A stretch of 9,740 nucleotides of DNA. It comes from RPQJ01 sp035554635 (GTDB lineage Bacteria; Pseudomonadota; Gammaproteobacteria; Steroidobacterales; Steroidobacteraceae). Of the stretch, positions 1 through 8,628 are shown one piece after another. The position numbers and the translations under genes were made by a program. Location of the stretch: contig DATMIB010000062.1 in NCBI GenBank assembly GCA_035554635.1, positions 1-9,740 on the forward strand, written 5' to 3'. The notes beneath the pieces were generated by a model, which made no database searches, had not been told where the DNA came from, and saw only the letters and a list, made by a program, of their open reading frames with translations. Numbering within the stretch: position 1 is the first letter of the stretch; each line of letters begins with the position of its first letter.

Positions 1-846
<846 letters not shown>

Positions 847-857
847 CTACAGACTCG

Positions 858-864
858 AAGGGGA
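858..864 (+). promoter_or_regulatory. Ribosome binding site of prsT
   Basis: The purine run aagggga lies 6 nt before the GTG at 871 and 12 nt before the ATG at 877. The spacing favours the GTG as the prsT start. Confidence 0.6.
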
Positions 865-870
865 ACGATC

Positions 871-3669
871 GTGGCGATGAAGAAACTGACGCACCGGACG
901 CGCATCCTGTCGCTCGCCGTGGCCCTGGCGCTCGCCGCCGGCTGCTCGGCGGACCCCGCGGAGCTGATGCAGCGGGCGGAGGCCTCGCTGCAGAAGGGCG
1001 ACCCCCGTTCGGCGATGATCGACCTCAAGAGCCTGTTGCAGAAGGACGAGGCCAATGCGCGCGCCCGCGCGCTGCTCGGCGAGGCCTATGCGCTGGTCGG
1101 CGACTACGGCGCGGCCGAGATCGAACTGGCCAAGGCGAAGGAGCTCGGCGCCCCGCAGGAGCTCGTGCTGCTGCCGTCCTGCCGCGTCATGGCCTCGCAA
1201 TCGAAATTCGACGAGGTGCTCAAGGACTGCTCGCCGGACGCCGCCAGCGGCGCACGCAAGGTGCAGTTCCAGCTCGTCAACGGCAGCGCGCTGCTCGGCC
1301 TGCAGCGCACGGCCGAATCGAAGGCGATGTTCCAGCAGGCGCTCGCGGCCGAGCCCTCGAGCCTCGACGCGTTGCTCGGCGTCGCGGCCGCGGCGCAGGC
1401 CGAAGGTGGCGCCGAGGCGGCCAAGGCGGTGCTCGACGGCGCCGGCGATGCGATCAAGAAGCAGGGTCGCTACTGGCTCGCGCACGCAGGCCTGAACGTC
1501 GCATCCGGTGACCTCGCAGCGGCAGAAGCGGACTACGCGCGCGCGCTCGAGACTGCGCAGGGCGCGCCCGACGCGGCCGACCGGATCATGGCGCTCGGCG
1601 GTCTCGCCGAGACGCAGATGCGCGCGGGCAAGGTCGCCGAGGCGGAAGCCACTGCCGAGAAGCTGAACAAGCTCGCGCCCAACAACCCGCTCGTGAAGCA
1701 ATTGCGGGGCCAGATCGCCGCGGCGGGCGGCAAGACGGAGGAAGCGCGCACGCTGTTGGAGGAGGTGGTTGCTGCCCAGCCGCGCAACACGCAGGCGCGC
1801 ACGATCCTCGCGATCGTGAACATGCAGCAGGGCAACCTCGACCAGGCACAGATGCACCTGCAGCAGGTCGTGGCCAGCGAACCGCAGAACGCACGGGCGC
1901 AGCGGCTGCTCGCCGAGGTGCGCGCGCAACTCAAGTCGCCTGGCGAATCGCTCGCCGGCATTCAGGGTGCGCTCGACGAGACGGGCAACAGCCCCGAGAT
2001 GCTCGCCATGGCGGGACGGCTGAGCCTCGCGAGCGGCAACAAGCAGCAGGCGCTCAACTATCTCGCGGCCGCAAGCAAGGGTGCCGCCGGCGCCGATCCG
2101 CAGACGCAGCTCGACGTCGCCAACGGGTTGCTGATGGCAGGCGAAATCGACCGCGCGCTCGAGGTGATCGAAGCGATGCCGTCCGAGGGCACTGCGGGCC
2201 GCCAGCGCGACGCGCTGCTGCTCCTGACGCTGCTGCGCAAGGGAGACCAGGCCAAGATGCTGCAGGAAGCGGACGCGATCCTGAAGCGCTCGCCCGACGA
2301 CGCCGGGCTGCGCAACGTGCTCGGCGGCGTCTATGCCGCGGCCAAGAAACCGGATCTCGCGCGCGAGCAGTTCAATGCCGCCGCGAAACTCGCGCCGAAC
2401 GACGTCACGCCGGTGATCAATCTCGCTCGGCTCGACCTTTCGCTGGGCAAGAACGACGCGGCGGAAGCCAGCTTCAAGCGTGCGCTCGAAAAGGATTCCA
2501 AGAACCTGCCGGCGCTGCTCGGCCTCGCCGCGATCGCGAACGCGCGCAAGGACGTCAAGACCACCGAAAAGCTGCTGTTGCAGGCCAAGGACGCGCACCC
2601 CGAAGCCGTCGACGTGCGGCTCGCGCTCGGCCAGTTCTACCTGCTGTCCGGTGACGTGGCGAAGGCGAAAGCCGTCGCCGACGCCGCGGTGAAGGAAAAC
2701 CCGAAGAGCGGCGCGATGGCGAACGCGCGCGGCACGATCCTGCTCGCCGCGCAGGACCGGCCCGGTGCCGTCGCGAGCTTCGAGGAAGCGGTGCGGCTCG
2801 ACCCGAAGTCCGCGCTCTTTGCCGCGAACCTGGCGCGCGGCCGGCTGGCGAACAACGACGCCAGCGGTGCGCTGACGGCCGTCAACACAGCGCTCGAGGC
2901 ACAGCCCCAGTCGGCCCCGCTGCTCGCGTTTGCGACGGCGACGGCGTTGCAGGTCGGCCAGACGGAACGGGCGGCGGGCTACGTGGAACGGCTGCGGCAG
3001 GTCGCGCCGGACGCCCCGGGGACGCATGCGCTCGAGGGTGACCTTGCCGCGGCGCAGAAGCGCTACAAGGAGGCGCTCGACCACTATCGCAAGGCCAGTG
3101 CCAACGGCTCGAATGCGCAACTCGTGCTCGCGCAATACAACGCGGCCACGCGGGCGGGCGAGCCGAAGCCGGAGGCGGTGCTCGAGAACTGGGTCGCTGC
3201 CAACCCGGGCGACGTCACCGTGGTCGCCGTCCTCGGCGAGCAGCGTCGCGCACAGGGCAACCTCGACGGCGCCGTCGCCGTGTACGAGGCGGCGCTGGTC
3301 AAGTCGCCGAACGACATCGTCACGCTGAACAACCTGGCGATCATCTACGACGCGAAGGGCAACGGCGCGAAGGCCGCCGACTACGCCAGCCGCGCCTACA
3401 AGGCGGCGCCAAAGGCGCCGGCCATTGCCGACACGTACGGCTGGATCCTGTTCCGCCAAGGCAAGACGAGCGAAGCGGCGCCGTTGCTCAACCAGGCCGC
3501 CAAGGGGCTGCCCGACAATGCCGAGGTGCAATACCACCTCGGCGCGCTGCTCGCGAAGACCGGCGACAAGGGCGAGGCGGCGCGGATGCTCCGAAAGGCG
3601 GTCGGCGGCCAGCTGCCACCCGACCAGAAGGCCGAGGCGCAAAAGCTGCTGCAGCAGCTCGGCAACTGA
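871..3669 (+). CDS. prsT: PEP-CTERM system TPR-repeat lipoprotein PrsT
   Basis: A 932-residue secreted lipoprotein made almost wholly of tetratricopeptide-like helical repeats, matching the size and build of the PrsT family (TIGR02917) of exosortase/PEP-CTERM loci. The GTG start at 871 is set by the aagggga site 6 nt upstream. Residues 1-24 are a signal peptide (charged KKLTHRTR, then a hydrophobic stretch), ending in LAAG-C25. Cys25 would be lipidated and Ser26 at +2 predicts outer-membrane sorting. TPRs run from about residue 30 to the end; the clearest are C-terminal (LNNLAIIYDAKGNGAKAADY and the units after it). Apart from Cys25 the only cysteines are Cys104 and Cys120. The molecular role is not established for the family; a scaffold or assembly function for EPS or PEP-CTERM proteins is inference. 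It sits between the regulator and the export genes with short gaps. Confidence 0.93.
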   Translation: MAMKKLTHRTRILSLAVALALAAGCSADPAELMQRAEASLQKGDPRSAMIDLKSLLQKDEANARARALLGEAYALVGDYGAAEIELAKAKELGAPQELVLLPSCRVMASQSKFDEVLKDCSPDAASGARKVQFQLVNGSALLGLQRTAESKAMFQQALAAEPSSLDALLGVAAAAQAEGGAEAAKAVLDGAGDAIKKQGRYWLAHAGLNVASGDLAAAEADYARALETAQGAPDAADRIMALGGLAETQMRAGKVAEAEATAEKLNKLAPNNPLVKQLRGQIAAAGGKTEEARTLLEEVVAAQPRNTQARTILAIVNMQQGNLDQAQMHLQQVVASEPQNARAQRLLAEVRAQLKSPGESLAGIQGALDETGNSPEMLAMAGRLSLASGNKQQALNYLAAASKGAAGADPQTQLDVANGLLMAGEIDRALEVIEAMPSEGTAGRQRDALLLLTLLRKGDQAKMLQEADAILKRSPDDAGLRNVLGGVYAAAKKPDLAREQFNAAAKLAPNDVTPVINLARLDLSLGKNDAAEASFKRALEKDSKNLPALLGLAAIANARKDVKTTEKLLLQAKDAHPEAVDVRLALGQFYLLSGDVAKAKAVADAAVKENPKSGAMANARGTILLAAQDRPGAVASFEEAVRLDPKSALFAANLARGRLANNDASGALTAVNTALEAQPQSAPLLAFATATALQVGQTERAAGYVERLRQVAPDAPGTHALEGDLAAAQKRYKEALDHYRKASANGSNAQLVLAQYNAATRAGEPKPEAVLENWVAANPGDVTVVAVLGEQRRAQGNLDGAVAVYEAALVKSPNDIVTLNNLAIIYDAKGNGAKAADYASRAYKAAPKAPAIADTYGWILFRQGKTSEAAPLLNQAAKGLPDNAEVQYHLGALLAKTGDKGEAARMLRKAVGGQLPPDQKAEAQKLLQQLGN

Positions 3670-3700
3670 GCGCCGGACCGACCCGCAGGAACACGCACGT

Positions 3701-4348
3701 ATGAAGCTGAACAAGACGAACAAGAACACCTGGCTGGCGGCGCTGCTGGCGGTGGCGACGGCCGTGTTGCTCGCCGGCTGCGCAAGCGAGCCGAAGGCGA
3801 AGGACGCGGCGGGGGCGAGCGCCGCGCCGGTGCCGGTCGAGCAGAGCGAGTACCGCATCGGCCCCGGCGACACGCTGCAGGTGTTCGTCTGGAACCAGCC
3901 CGAACTCACGGTGACCGTGCCGGTGCGGCCCGACGGCATGATCTCGACGCCGCTGATCTCCGGCGTGCCGGCCGAGGGCAAGACGGCGACGCAGCTCGCC
4001 AAGGACCTCGAGGCGGCGCTGTCGGAGTTCGTGCGCAACCCCACGGTCAGCGTGATGGTGACGGGTTTCGTCGGCGCCTACGCGGACCAGATCCGCGTGG
4101 TCGGCCAGGCCTCGAAACCCCAGTCGCTGCCGTACCGCGCCAACATGACGCTGCTCGACGTGATGATCGCCGTCGGCGGCCTCGCCGAGTTCGCGGCGGG
4201 CAACCGCGCCGTGCTGGTGCGCACGGTCGAAGGCAAGCAGACGCGCACGACGGTGCGCTTGCGGGACCTGCTCGACAAAGGTGACATCTCGGCCAACGTC
4301 AACATGCGGCCCGGGGACGTGCTGATCATCCCCGAGAGCCGCTTCTGA
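3701..4348 (+). CDS. Wza-like polysaccharide export lipoprotein, XrtA/PEP-CTERM type
   Basis: A 215-residue periplasmic export (OPX/Wza-like) lipoprotein that would line or gate the route of the EPS to the outer membrane. The ATG at 3701 follows agga(a) about 9 nt upstream. Residues 1-26 are a lipoprotein signal peptide with a canonical LLAG-C27 lipobox and Ala at +2. A Poly_export domain covers about 50-130, opening with YRIGPGDTLQVFVW; one SLBB domain starts near IRVVGQ (131-180); the protein ends PGDVLIIPESRF (204-215), the usual end of short family members. It is far shorter than E. coli Wza (about 380 residues) and has no C-terminal amphipathic helix domain to form an outer-membrane pore. 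Best match by memory is the PEP-CTERM export family (TIGR03027). The neighbouring chain-length and kinase genes support the role strongly. Confidence 0.93.
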   Translation: MKLNKTNKNTWLAALLAVATAVLLAGCASEPKAKDAAGASAAPVPVEQSEYRIGPGDTLQVFVWNQPELTVTVPVRPDGMISTPLISGVPAEGKTATQLAKDLEAALSEFVRNPTVSVMVTGFVGAYADQIRVVGQASKPQSLPYRANMTLLDVMIAVGGLAEFAAGNRAVLVRTVEGKQTRTTVRLRDLLDKGDISANVNMRPGDVLIIPESRF

Positions 4349-4359
4349 GCGGACGGCAC

Positions 4360-5949
4360 ATGCAGGAAGTCATCACGCAACTGTTGTCGCTGGCGCGCGG
4401 CGCCTGGCGCTACCGCTGGCTCGGCGTCGTCGTCGCCTGGGTCGTCGCGATCGGCGGCTGGATCGGCGTGCAGTTCATCCCCGACCGGTACACGTCCGCC
4501 ACGCAGGTGTACGTCGACACCGAATCGCTGCTGCGCCCGCTGCTCTCCGGGCTCGCGGTCGACCGCGACGTCATGAGCCAGGTCGGCATGATGCAGGCCG
4601 TCATGCTGAGCCGCCCGAACCTCGAGAAGGTCGCACAGAAGACCGACCTGATGCTCGGCGCCGCGACGCGCCAGGAGCAGGAGGCGGTGATCGATTCACT
4701 CGCGCGGCGCATCCAGCTCGGGCGGCCGGACGGCCCGGCGATGCGCAACACGTTCGAAGTCTCGTTCGACGACAACGACCCGAAGATCGCGCACCGTGTC
4801 GTGCGCACGCTGCTCGACACGTTCATGGAAGACAGCCTCGGCCTCAAGCGCAGCGACACCGCGGTCGCGCAGCGCTTCCTGCAGGCGCAGATCAAGGAGT
4901 ACGAACAGAAGCTCGTCGACGCCGAGAACCGGCTCGCGCAGTTCAAGCAGCAGAACGTCGGCACGATGCCCGGCTCGGACGGCGGCTACTACACGCGGCT
5001 GCAGACGGAGTCGAACAACCTGCAGATGCTGCGCCAGGCCTACACGCAGATGCAGACGCGCCGCGACGAACTCGCCCGCCAGCTCGCCGGCGAGGAACCC
5101 ACTTACGGCCTGATGGGGTCCGCCGAAGGCAATCCGATCGACGGCCAGATCGCGCGCTTCAAGGCGCAGCGCGACCAGCTGCTGCTGCAGTACACCGAAA
5201 AGCACCCGCAGGTGCAGTCGCTCAACGAGACGATCGCACGGCTCGAGGAAGAAAAGCGCGGCGGCGCCAAGGTGTCCACCTCGGTCGCGGCGCCCGGCGC
5301 GGGCATCAGCAACGAAGAGGCGGTCGTGCGCAGCCTCGACATGAACCCGGTGTACCAGAACCTGCGCATGCAGCTGAGCCAGGCGGACGCGGACCTCGCG
5401 GCCATCCGCGGACAGATGCAGGCGCAGCAGGGCCTCGTCGGCGAGCTGCAGGCGCGCGTGCAGGCGGTCCCCGAGGTCGAGGCCGAAATGGCGCGGCTCA
5501 ACCGCGACTACGAGGTCAACAAGCGCAACTACGACACGCTCGTGCAGCGCCTCGAGTCGGCGAAGATTTCCGAGGAAGCCGAGCAGAGCGCGGACAACGT
5601 CAAGTTCCGCGTCATCGAGCCACCGCTCGTGCCGTTCAAGCCCAGCGGCCCGGAACGCGCGATCCTCAACACGCTCGTGCTGCTTGCGGCGCTCGGCGCC
5701 GGCATCGCGCTGGCCGTGGTGCTGGGCCAGCTGCGGCCGACGTTCGCGACGCGCGACATGCTCCAGAAGGTCACCGGCGTGCGCGTGATCGGCGCCATCA
5801 CGATGGCCGTGCAACAGGTGTTCGTGCCGTGGTACCGCCGCCAGGGCGTCATGGTGGGCGCCGCGGTGAGCCTGCTGGTCGTCGTTTTCCTCCTGAACCT
5901 GGTCCTGACCACGCCGCTGCGGGCGGCGCTGCGTTCGGTCATTGGCTGA
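4360..5949 (+). CDS. EPS chain-length determinant (Wzz/PCP-like, XrtA type)
   Basis: A 529-residue inner-membrane polysaccharide co-polymerase expected to control EPS chain length and to partner the separate tyrosine kinase encoded next. The N-terminus (1-19) is short and basic, followed by TM1 at about 20-40. A large periplasmic region follows with long coiled-coil-prone helices (about 165-245, 260-302 and 329-410). The proline-rich PCP signature VIEPPLVPFKPSGP is at 418-431, TM2 at about 435-456, a cytoplasmic linker RPTF...TGVRVIGAI resembling the piece that joins TM2 to the kinase in Wzc, and TM3 at about 498-516. No Walker motifs are present, so this is the CpsC-like half of a split system (TIGR03007-type). 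The ATG at 4360 lies 11 nt after the previous stop; its ribosome site is weak (gagcgga), consistent with translational coupling. Confidence 0.93.
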   Translation: MQEVITQLLSLARGAWRYRWLGVVVAWVVAIGGWIGVQFIPDRYTSATQVYVDTESLLRPLLSGLAVDRDVMSQVGMMQAVMLSRPNLEKVAQKTDLMLGAATRQEQEAVIDSLARRIQLGRPDGPAMRNTFEVSFDDNDPKIAHRVVRTLLDTFMEDSLGLKRSDTAVAQRFLQAQIKEYEQKLVDAENRLAQFKQQNVGTMPGSDGGYYTRLQTESNNLQMLRQAYTQMQTRRDELARQLAGEEPTYGLMGSAEGNPIDGQIARFKAQRDQLLLQYTEKHPQVQSLNETIARLEEEKRGGAKVSTSVAAPGAGISNEEAVVRSLDMNPVYQNLRMQLSQADADLAAIRGQMQAQQGLVGELQARVQAVPEVEAEMARLNRDYEVNKRNYDTLVQRLESAKISEEAEQSADNVKFRVIEPPLVPFKPSGPERAILNTLVLLAALGAGIALAVVLGQLRPTFATRDMLQKVTGVRVIGAITMAVQQVFVPWYRRQGVMVGAAVSLLVVVFLLNLVLTTPLRAALRSVIG

Positions 5950-5965
5950 TGCGGAGTCCTGCCCC

Positions 5966-7003
5966 ATGAGCATCGTCGAACGCGCATTGCAGAAGGCCCA
6001 GGCCAAGGCCAAAAGCACTCCCACCTCTCCCGCTCCTGCGGGAGAGGTATCTCCACCTCTCCCGCTCGCGGGAGAGGTCGGCCGCAGGCCGGGTGAGGGC
6101 TCCCATGGCGCGGGTGAGGGCGACACCACCGGCACTTACGAAGACTTTGCGTCACTGACCTCGCGCGACCTCAAGCAGATCGTGCAGCTCGACGTGGAGA
6201 CGCTGCGTCGCGAAGGCCGTCTGCCCTCGGTCGAGATGGGCATGCAGGTCGACGACGAGATCCGTCGCATCAAGTGGCCGCTGCTCAAGGCCATCGAGGG
6301 CGCCGAAGGCGTCACTCCCGCGCGCAACAACGTGGTGCTGGTCACGAGCGCGCTGCCGGGCGAAGGCAAGACGTTCACGTCGCTGAACCTGGCACTCAGC
6401 ATCGTGCGCGACCGCGAAATGCGGGTCGTGCTCGTCGACGGCGACGTTGCGCGTCCCGGTCTCACGCCGGCGCTCGGGCTCGAAGGCAAGCCGGGCCTCA
6501 ACGACGCGCTCGAGGACCTCGACCGCGACATCACCTCGGTCACCTACCAGACCGACGTCGAGGGGCTCTTTTTCGTGCCGGCGGGTACCTGGCACCCGCA
6601 CTCGCCCGAGTTCTTCGCCGGCAGCCGCATGCCGCAACTGATCGAGTCGCTGAGTCGCCGCGTCGGCCACGGCGTGGTCATCTTCGACTCGCCGCCACTG
6701 CTCGCGACGAACGAGGCGCAGGTGGCGACCCGGTTCGCGGGCCAGGTGCTGATCGTCGTGCGCGCCGAGGAAACCGAACAACAGGCCGTGCTCGATGCGA
6801 TCGCGCTCGTCGACAAGGACGTGCCGATCTCGGCCGTGCTCAACCGCTGCCAGCCGTCGCTGCTGAGCCGTTATTACGGCCAGTACTATTACGGCGGCGG
6901 CTACGGCGGCAGCTACGGCGGGTACGGGCAGGGACACGGTCGTGGTTATTCGCGCGGACCCGAAGGCACGACCGGACGGCCGCGGGAGAAGGGGAGTGCA
7001 TGA
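5966..7003 (+). CDS. Tyrosine autokinase (BY-kinase) of the EPS locus
   Basis: A 345-residue cytoplasmic BY-kinase (CpsD/Wzc C-terminal type, TIGR03018-like) that autophosphorylates a tyrosine cluster and regulates polymer length and export with the preceding membrane protein. The ATG at 5966 is chosen over an in-frame TTG at 5942 because MSIVERALQKA matches the usual N-terminus and gcggag lies 9 nt upstream. Walker A is ALPGEGKT (129-136, Lys135), Walker A' VVLVDGD (154-160), Walker B VVIFD (237-241) followed by SPPLL. The C-terminal tail carries nine tyrosines (303, 304, 307-309, 313, 317, 320, 328) in a Gly-rich stretch. Odd: residues 20-52 are encoded by two palindromic repeat units and read as PAGEV/RRPGEG/AGEG low-complexity sequence, between the N-terminal helix and the conserved segment starting near YEDFASL. 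The stop overlaps the next ATG (ATGA, 7000-7003). Confidence 0.93.
   Translation: MSIVERALQKAQAKAKSTPTSPAPAGEVSPPLPLAGEVGRRPGEGSHGAGEGDTTGTYEDFASLTSRDLKQIVQLDVETLRREGRLPSVEMGMQVDDEIRRIKWPLLKAIEGAEGVTPARNNVVLVTSALPGEGKTFTSLNLALSIVRDREMRVVLVDGDVARPGLTPALGLEGKPGLNDALEDLDRDITSVTYQTDVEGLFFVPAGTWHPHSPEFFAGSRMPQLIESLSRRVGHGVVIFDSPPLLATNEAQVATRFAGQVLIVVRAEETEQQAVLDAIALVDKDVPISAVLNRCQPSLLSRYYGQYYYGGGYGGSYGGYGQGHGRGYSRGPEGTTGRPREKGSA
6022..6048 (+). repeat. Palindromic repeat unit A (inside the kinase gene)
   Basis: A perfect 11-bp inverted repeat: acctctcccgc (6023-6033) and gcgggagaggt (6038-6048) around a 4-nt loop. It is the hairpin part only, without the second hairpin and decamer seen in unit B. 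It encodes kinase residues 20-28 (TSPAPAGEV). Confidence 0.85.
6054..6121 (+). repeat. Compound palindromic repeat unit B (inside the kinase gene)
   Basis: The first hairpin has 11-bp arms at 6055-6065 and 6068-6078. A second small hairpin follows (cggcc-gca-ggccg, 6079-6091). Then come two copies of the decamer gggtgagggc (6091-6100 and 6112-6121) separated by tcccatggcgc. It encodes PPLPLAGEV, GRRPGEG and AGEG of the kinase without breaking the frame. Unit D near 9570 has the same order of parts. Confidence 0.85.
6892..6934 (+). repeat. Short ggcggctac-like codon repeats (Gly/Tyr tail of the kinase)
   Basis: Imperfect tandem copies of ggcggc(t/a)(a/g)(c) triplets encode GGGYGGSYGGYG in the kinase tail. 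This is protein-level low complexity that may also slip at DNA level; it is unrelated to the palindromic repeats. Confidence 0.5.
6987..6995 (+). promoter_or_regulatory. Ribosome binding site of the beta-barrel gene
   Basis: The purine run gaaggggag ends 4 nt before the ATG at 7000, within the end of the kinase gene. It supports the start at 7000 over the in-frame ATG at 7060, which has no comparable site. Confidence 0.6.
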
Positions 7004-8610
7004 AGAACGAGAACAAGAAGCCGCGGGCGTCGCGCGGCCGCGAGGCTGACGCACGCTCGATGCATCTGCAACTGGCGATCGCGGCAGTGCTTGCCGTGTC
7101 GTCCACCGGCGTCGCCGTCGCGCAGTCCATGGGCACGCCGTACCAGTCGTCGTCGCGCGCGATGTACGGCGACGGGCTTGGCCAGGGCGAGTTGCCCAAG
7201 GGCGGGCGTTTCGAGCCGCGCATCGACACGACGCTGCAGTACGTGTCCAACATGACCGCGGCACCGGACGACGAGCCGCAGGTCGACACCGCCGGTCTCG
7301 AGGCTGCACCCGGATTTTACGGCTCATGGTCGAGCGAAACCGCGACCGCGGCCATCGACTATTCGCTGGTCGCCCGCTGGTGGGAGGACAGTGACTACAA
7401 CGACGTCTCGCACCGTCTCGCCGCCAACGGCGAGTGGCACCTCGCGCCCGAATGGTTCTACGTCACGGGCCAGGCGAGCTACGGCAACGCGATCCTCGAC
7501 CCGGCCGAGGGCCTCAACTACGGCGGCATCGGCGTATTCAACCCGGCGAACCTGTCGGAGGTGGCGACCGCGAGCCTGAGCCCGGTGCTGAGCCACACTT
7601 TCGGCGACTTCCAGGCCGTCGCGCTGTACCAGTACGGCCGCACGTGGTACCTGGATGAGGGGCTCGGGGTGGAGCCCGACATCGGGTTCGTCAACAACGA
7701 CCAAGACTCCGAGGACCAGTCCGCACGTGCCAGCTTCGGCACGGCGGCCGACGCCGGACACCGGCTGACCGGCACCGTGTATTACGACTGGCAGAAGTCC
7801 GAGTACGAGACGGCGCTGCCGTACCAGTACGAGCGCGCGGGTGTCGACATGGGCCTGCGCCTGGGCCGGTCGATCACGCTGCTCGGCGAATACGGCCAGG
7901 AAAGCGACCTCGACGAGAACACGACCAAGGGCGGCCTCGATTCCGAGTACTGGAACGGGGGCCTGCGCTACGAGCCGAACGACAAGACCCTGATCGAAGG
8001 TCGTTACGGCAACCGCTTCTTCGGCGATTACTGGTCGGCACAGATCTCGCACCGGGCGCGGTTGCTCGAATTTGGCGCCACGTACAGCGAGGAGCCGACG
8101 GTCGAGACGCGTCGATTGAGCCTCGGCGACTTCGACCCGGGCTCATTGCCGCCGGGCCTGCCGCCAGGGGTCGACTTCAGCTTCCTCGTGAGCTCGCCCT
8201 ACGTGGCGCGCGATGCTTCGGCCACCGTCCGCGCAGTCGGCTCGCGCACGACGCTGACGCTCACCGGCTTTCAGTACGAGCGTGACTACATCAACGCGCT
8301 GCGCCAGGACGAGACCAACCTCGGCGTGACCTTTGGCATCAATCGCACGCTGGCCTCGAACCTCAGCGCCGACTTCAACGTGACCTACAACGACTACGAG
8401 CGCACCACGTTGGGCGACATCTTCGGCGAGGAACTCGTCACCAACGACAAGGACACCACCGCGGTGCTGCGGCTCAACCGCGAGACCGGCAAGAACCTCA
8501 CGCTCAGCATCGAAGGCGGCTACCTGACGCGGACCGGCGACACCTCGGAATACGACGGCTGGTGGGCGGCACTCCGGGCGCGTTGGGCGCCGGGTCAGCG
8601 GACGAACTGA
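7000..8610 (+). CDS. PEP-CTERM locus outer-membrane beta-barrel protein (TIGR03016-like)
   Basis: A 536-residue predicted outer-membrane barrel of the family found beside the tyrosine kinase in XrtA EPS loci. The ATG at 7000 overlaps the kinase stop and has a strong purine site just upstream. The signal peptide is unusual: a 20-residue basic leader, then a hydrophobic core (about 23-38) and a likely cut at AVA41-Q42. A second Met at 21 would give a conventional signal. After about residue 70 the protein shows the alternating pattern of amphipathic strands rich in Tyr and Trp and ending at acidic turns, for example ATAAIDYSLVARWWED, HRLTGTVYYDWQKSEYE and LSADFNVTYNDYERT; I judge some 16 or more strands. 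The last strand WWAALRARW is followed by APGQRTN, so the usual terminal aromatic residue is missing. Function is unproven; an EPS channel is inference from context. Confidence 0.85.
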   Translation: MKNENKKPRASRGREADARSMHLQLAIAAVLAVSSTGVAVAQSMGTPYQSSSRAMYGDGLGQGELPKGGRFEPRIDTTLQYVSNMTAAPDDEPQVDTAGLEAAPGFYGSWSSETATAAIDYSLVARWWEDSDYNDVSHRLAANGEWHLAPEWFYVTGQASYGNAILDPAEGLNYGGIGVFNPANLSEVATASLSPVLSHTFGDFQAVALYQYGRTWYLDEGLGVEPDIGFVNNDQDSEDQSARASFGTAADAGHRLTGTVYYDWQKSEYETALPYQYERAGVDMGLRLGRSITLLGEYGQESDLDENTTKGGLDSEYWNGGLRYEPNDKTLIEGRYGNRFFGDYWSAQISHRARLLEFGATYSEEPTVETRRLSLGDFDPGSLPPGLPPGVDFSFLVSSPYVARDASATVRAVGSRTTLTLTGFQYERDYINALRQDETNLGVTFGINRTLASNLSADFNVTYNDYERTTLGDIFGEELVTNDKDTTAVLRLNRETGKNLTLSIEGGYLTRTGDTSEYDGWWAALRARWAPGQRTN

Positions 8611-8628
8611 CGCGGCACCAATCCTCCA

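Noticed and set aside
847..4044. A 1065-codon open frame on the minus strand across prsT and the export gene
   Set aside because: It is the mirror of strong G/C third-position bias in the + strand genes. Its product is Arg/Leu-rich with no recognisable domain, while the + strand encodes clear lipoprotein signals, TPRs and an SLBB domain.
5942..5965. TTG at 5942 as the kinase start
   Set aside because: It overlaps the end of the chain-length gene and has no ribosome site. The ATG at 5966 gives the family-typical MSIVERAL start with gcggag 9 nt upstream.
4696..6135. A 479-codon minus-strand frame opposite the chain-length gene
   Set aside because: Shadow of codon bias; no start signal, no family features, and it runs opposite to well-recognised coding sequence.
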